Source: Candidatus Scatomorpha stercoravium
GTDB taxonomy: Bacteria; Bacillota; Clostridia; Oscillospirales; Oscillospiraceae
Length of the DNA: 6,093 nt
Assembly: GCA_018716005.1 (NCBI GenBank)
Contig: DVKN01000102.1
Span: 1 to 6,093, forward strand
Reading direction: 5' to 3'
Under the pieces are notes generated by a model. The model worked only from the letters and a program-made list of their open reading frames with translations, had not been told where the DNA came from and ran no database searches. The position numbers and the translations under genes were made by a program. The number at the start of each line of letters is the position of its first letter. Position 1 is the stretch's first letter. Below, in pieces: positions 5,369 to 6,093 of the stretch.

Positions 5369-5395
5369 CGTAAGGGGCGGCGTCCACGACGCCCC
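5369..5395 (+). repeat. R1 palindromic repeat, copy 4
   Basis: CGTAAGGGGCGGCGTCC then ACGACGCCCC. It is like copy 2 with an A replacing one G of the G-run and A in the centre. Confidence 0.7.
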
Positions 5396-5424
5396 GCGGG
5401 CTGCCGCTTGCGACGGCGGTGGAT

Positions 5425-5438
5425 GGTTGCTGAAACGT
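5425..5438 (-). repeat. R5 short dispersed motif, copy 3 (reverse)
   Basis: GGTTGCTGAAACGT preceded by GTGGAT; on the minus strand this is the ACGTTTCAGCAACC core of 75-88, identical over 14 bases. Confidence 0.6.
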
Positions 5439-5454
5439 CGGACACGCACCCAAC

Positions 5455-5481
5455 CGTAGGGGGCGGCGTCCCCGACGCCCC
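5455..5481 (+). repeat. R1 palindromic repeat, copy 5
   Basis: CGTAGGGGGCGGCGTCC then CCGACGCCCC, differing from copy 2 by one central base. Confidence 0.75.
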
Positions 5482-5591
5482 TTCCGTGGGACGATGAGAA
5501 ACGTTGGTATTATCCTGCCCACCTCGCAACATATCGTGTGTGACGATACGTATACGCTCGGCGGCATATTTCGCGCCCGTCCCACTCGAGT

Positions 5592-5618
5592 TGTAGGGGC
5601 GGGCGTCCCCGCCCGCCC
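5592..5618 (+). repeat. R1 palindromic repeat, copy 6 (GC variant)
   Basis: TGTAGGGGCGGGCGTCC then CCGCCCGCCC. The stem is GGGCGG-type rather than GGCGTC-type, but the flank (GTAGGGG) and central GTCCCC are kept. Stem changes are matched on both sides, suggesting selection for pairing. Confidence 0.65.
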
Positions 5619-5658
5619 TTGCGTGCCGGTTTGCGAAAACGTTGGTTGTACAAACCAC

Positions 5659-5721
5659 CCATCCTCACCGCCATTTCTCGCCTCACGGCGAGAGGGAGGG
5701 TGAGGACACCCTCCCCTACAA
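5659..5721 (-). repeat. R2 repeat, copy 3 (reverse)
   Basis: CCATCC, TTTCTCGCC, GGCGAGAGGGAGGG, then TGAGGACACCCTCCCCTACA. It matches the order of 2033-2102 closely, with GTGAGGACAC in place of GCGGGGACGC. Confidence 0.7.
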
Positions 5722-5746
5722 CGGGTGAGGAGGGTTTCCGGTAAGT

Positions 5747-5815
5747 GGTGAGGAAAGGTTGGGTAATATACTCTTACCTACCAATCTTCTACCTCTTCAC
5801 CAACCTTTCCCCACC
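5747..5815. repeat. 16-bp imperfect inverted repeat with 37-base AT-rich loop
   Basis: GGTGAGGAAAGGTTGG (5747-5762) and CCAACCTTTCCCCACC (5800-5815) pair with a single mismatch. The enclosed loop is pyrimidine-rich and contains a smaller GGTAA/TTACC pair. It differs in composition from the surrounding R1-R3 repeats. Confidence 0.6.
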
Positions 5816-5837
5816 CATATAACGCCATATTATATGG
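5815..5837. repeat. AT-rich perfect hairpin CCATATAA / TTATATGG
   Basis: Eight base pairs around the loop CGCCATA, directly abutting the preceding inverted repeat and followed nine bases later by an R1 copy. No T-run follows. It could form a cruciform or mark a repeat boundary. Confidence 0.5.
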
Positions 5838-5845
5838 CAACCCAA

Positions 5846-5872
5846 GGGGCGTCGGGGACGCCGCCCCCTACG
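5846..5872 (-). repeat. R1 palindromic repeat, copy 7 (reverse)
   Basis: GGGGCGTCGGGGACGCC then GCCCCCTACG, the reverse complement of copy 5 (5455-5481). A GTGAACGCACGTT segment follows, as after the 1980-2006 copy. Confidence 0.75.
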
Positions 5873-5935
5873 GTTGGGTGGTGAACGCACGTTGCGGAAT
5901 AGTGGGAGAGTGTTTGGAAACCTGTATGTATATGT

Positions 5936-5948
5936 ACGTTTCCGCAAC
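5936..5948 (+). repeat. R5 short dispersed motif, copy 4 (shortened)
   Basis: ACGTTTCCGCAAC, identical to 2023-2035. It is then followed by GTTTACAG rather than the CCATCC tail. GGAAAC at 5916-5921 also pairs with GTTTCC here. Confidence 0.5.
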
Positions 5949-5968
5949 GTTTACAGCGTACAAGTGAG

Positions 5969-5986
5969 GAAGGGCACATTCCCTTC
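5969..5986. repeat. Small hairpin GAAGGG / CCCTTC
   Basis: A perfect 6-bp stem with loop CACATT. It has no clear T-tract and may be a chance structure. Confidence 0.25.
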
Positions 5987-6029
5987 TGTAACGTACGATA
6001 CGCTGTGCGTCACTCATAGCGCCCCTTCG

Positions 6030-6093
6030 GAAGGGGAGCTGGCGCGCAGCGCCTGAGGGGTCGAACGTTGCCATTAGCGGCATCGTAGGCTCC
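6030..6093 (+). repeat. R3 repeat, copy 4, running to the window edge
   Basis: GAAGGGGAGCTGGCGCG, AGCGCCTGAGGGGTCGAAC, then TTGCCATTAGCGGCATCG and AGGCTCC. It is very close to the 1886 copy and is cut by the window end, so a longer composite arm may continue beyond. Confidence 0.7.

Larger units (their letters stand above)
5173..6093. other. Gene-free, repeat-rich intergenic region
   Basis: No credible coding sequence, tRNA or rRNA is seen over about 920 bases. Possible reading frames here translate the repeats and have low-complexity, repeat-derived sequence without ribosome sites. The stretch holds R1 copies, one R2, two R3, R5 motifs and several hairpins described separately. A perfect odd palindrome, GTACC-C-GGTAC, lies at 5190-5200. 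Confidence 0.65.

Noticed and set aside
5208..5658. Two overlapping minus-strand frames of about 110-125 residues in the right intergenic region
   Set aside because: They translate R1, R3 and R5 repeats (for example GRRGRRPLR), have no good ribosome site, and look like the usual spurious repeat-derived proteins.
5874..6056. Small plus- and minus-strand frames near the right edge
   Set aside because: They run through R1, R5 and R3 repeats on both strands with no coding signal.
1..6093. CRISPR array, given the many repeats
   Set aside because: Repeats are not evenly spaced, occur in both orientations, differ in length, and have no uniform spacers or cas genes.

Overview
The window is about two-thirds coding. 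It holds two complete plus-strand genes, each standing alone, in a GC-rich background of dispersed intergenic repeats. The style suggests a GC-rich member of the Bacillota, most likely a gut-type clostridium of the Oscillospirales or Christensenellales kind. The signs are sigma-A-like promoters, strong AGGAGG ribosome sites, non-ATG starts (TTG, GTG), frequent ATA isoleucine codons despite high GC, an XRE regulator with a membrane domain, and a zinc-ribbon Ser/Thr kinase with an HRDISPDN catalytic loop. This assignment is inference; no rRNA or marker gene is present.

Layout. Positions 1-607 are non-coding and repeat-rich. At 624-1856 lies a 410-residue XRE-type helix-turn-helix protein with about ten membrane helices, apparently built from four two-helix repeats. 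It has its own promoter (TTGACA, 17 bp, TATCCT) and ribosome site. Positions 1857-2250 are repeats again. At 2314-5091 lies a 925-residue receptor-like Ser/Thr kinase: zinc ribbon, kinase domain, one membrane helix, then a large asparagine-laddered beta-solenoid-like region predicted to be outside the cell. It also has its own consensus-like promoter (TTGAAA, 17 bp, TATAAT). A rho-independent terminator follows at 5127-5160. Positions 5092-6093 contain no credible gene, only repeats and hairpins.

The most striking non-gene structure is the way repeats frame the genes. The HTH gene lies between two inverted, colinear composite repeats of about 220 bp (253-472 and 1886-2102). The kinase gene lies between two inverted copies of a different repeat of about 100 bp (2105-2204 and 5075-5172). 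The second kinase-side copy supplies the last codons, the stop codon and the terminator of the kinase. Shorter modules of the same repeats recur as at least seven copies of a GGCGTCC-type palindrome and several other families.

Both proteins look like membrane signalling devices: a membrane-tethered DNA-binding protein and a membrane kinase with an external domain. Nothing in the sequence shows that they act together. They have separate promoters and are separated by about 460 bp of repeats.
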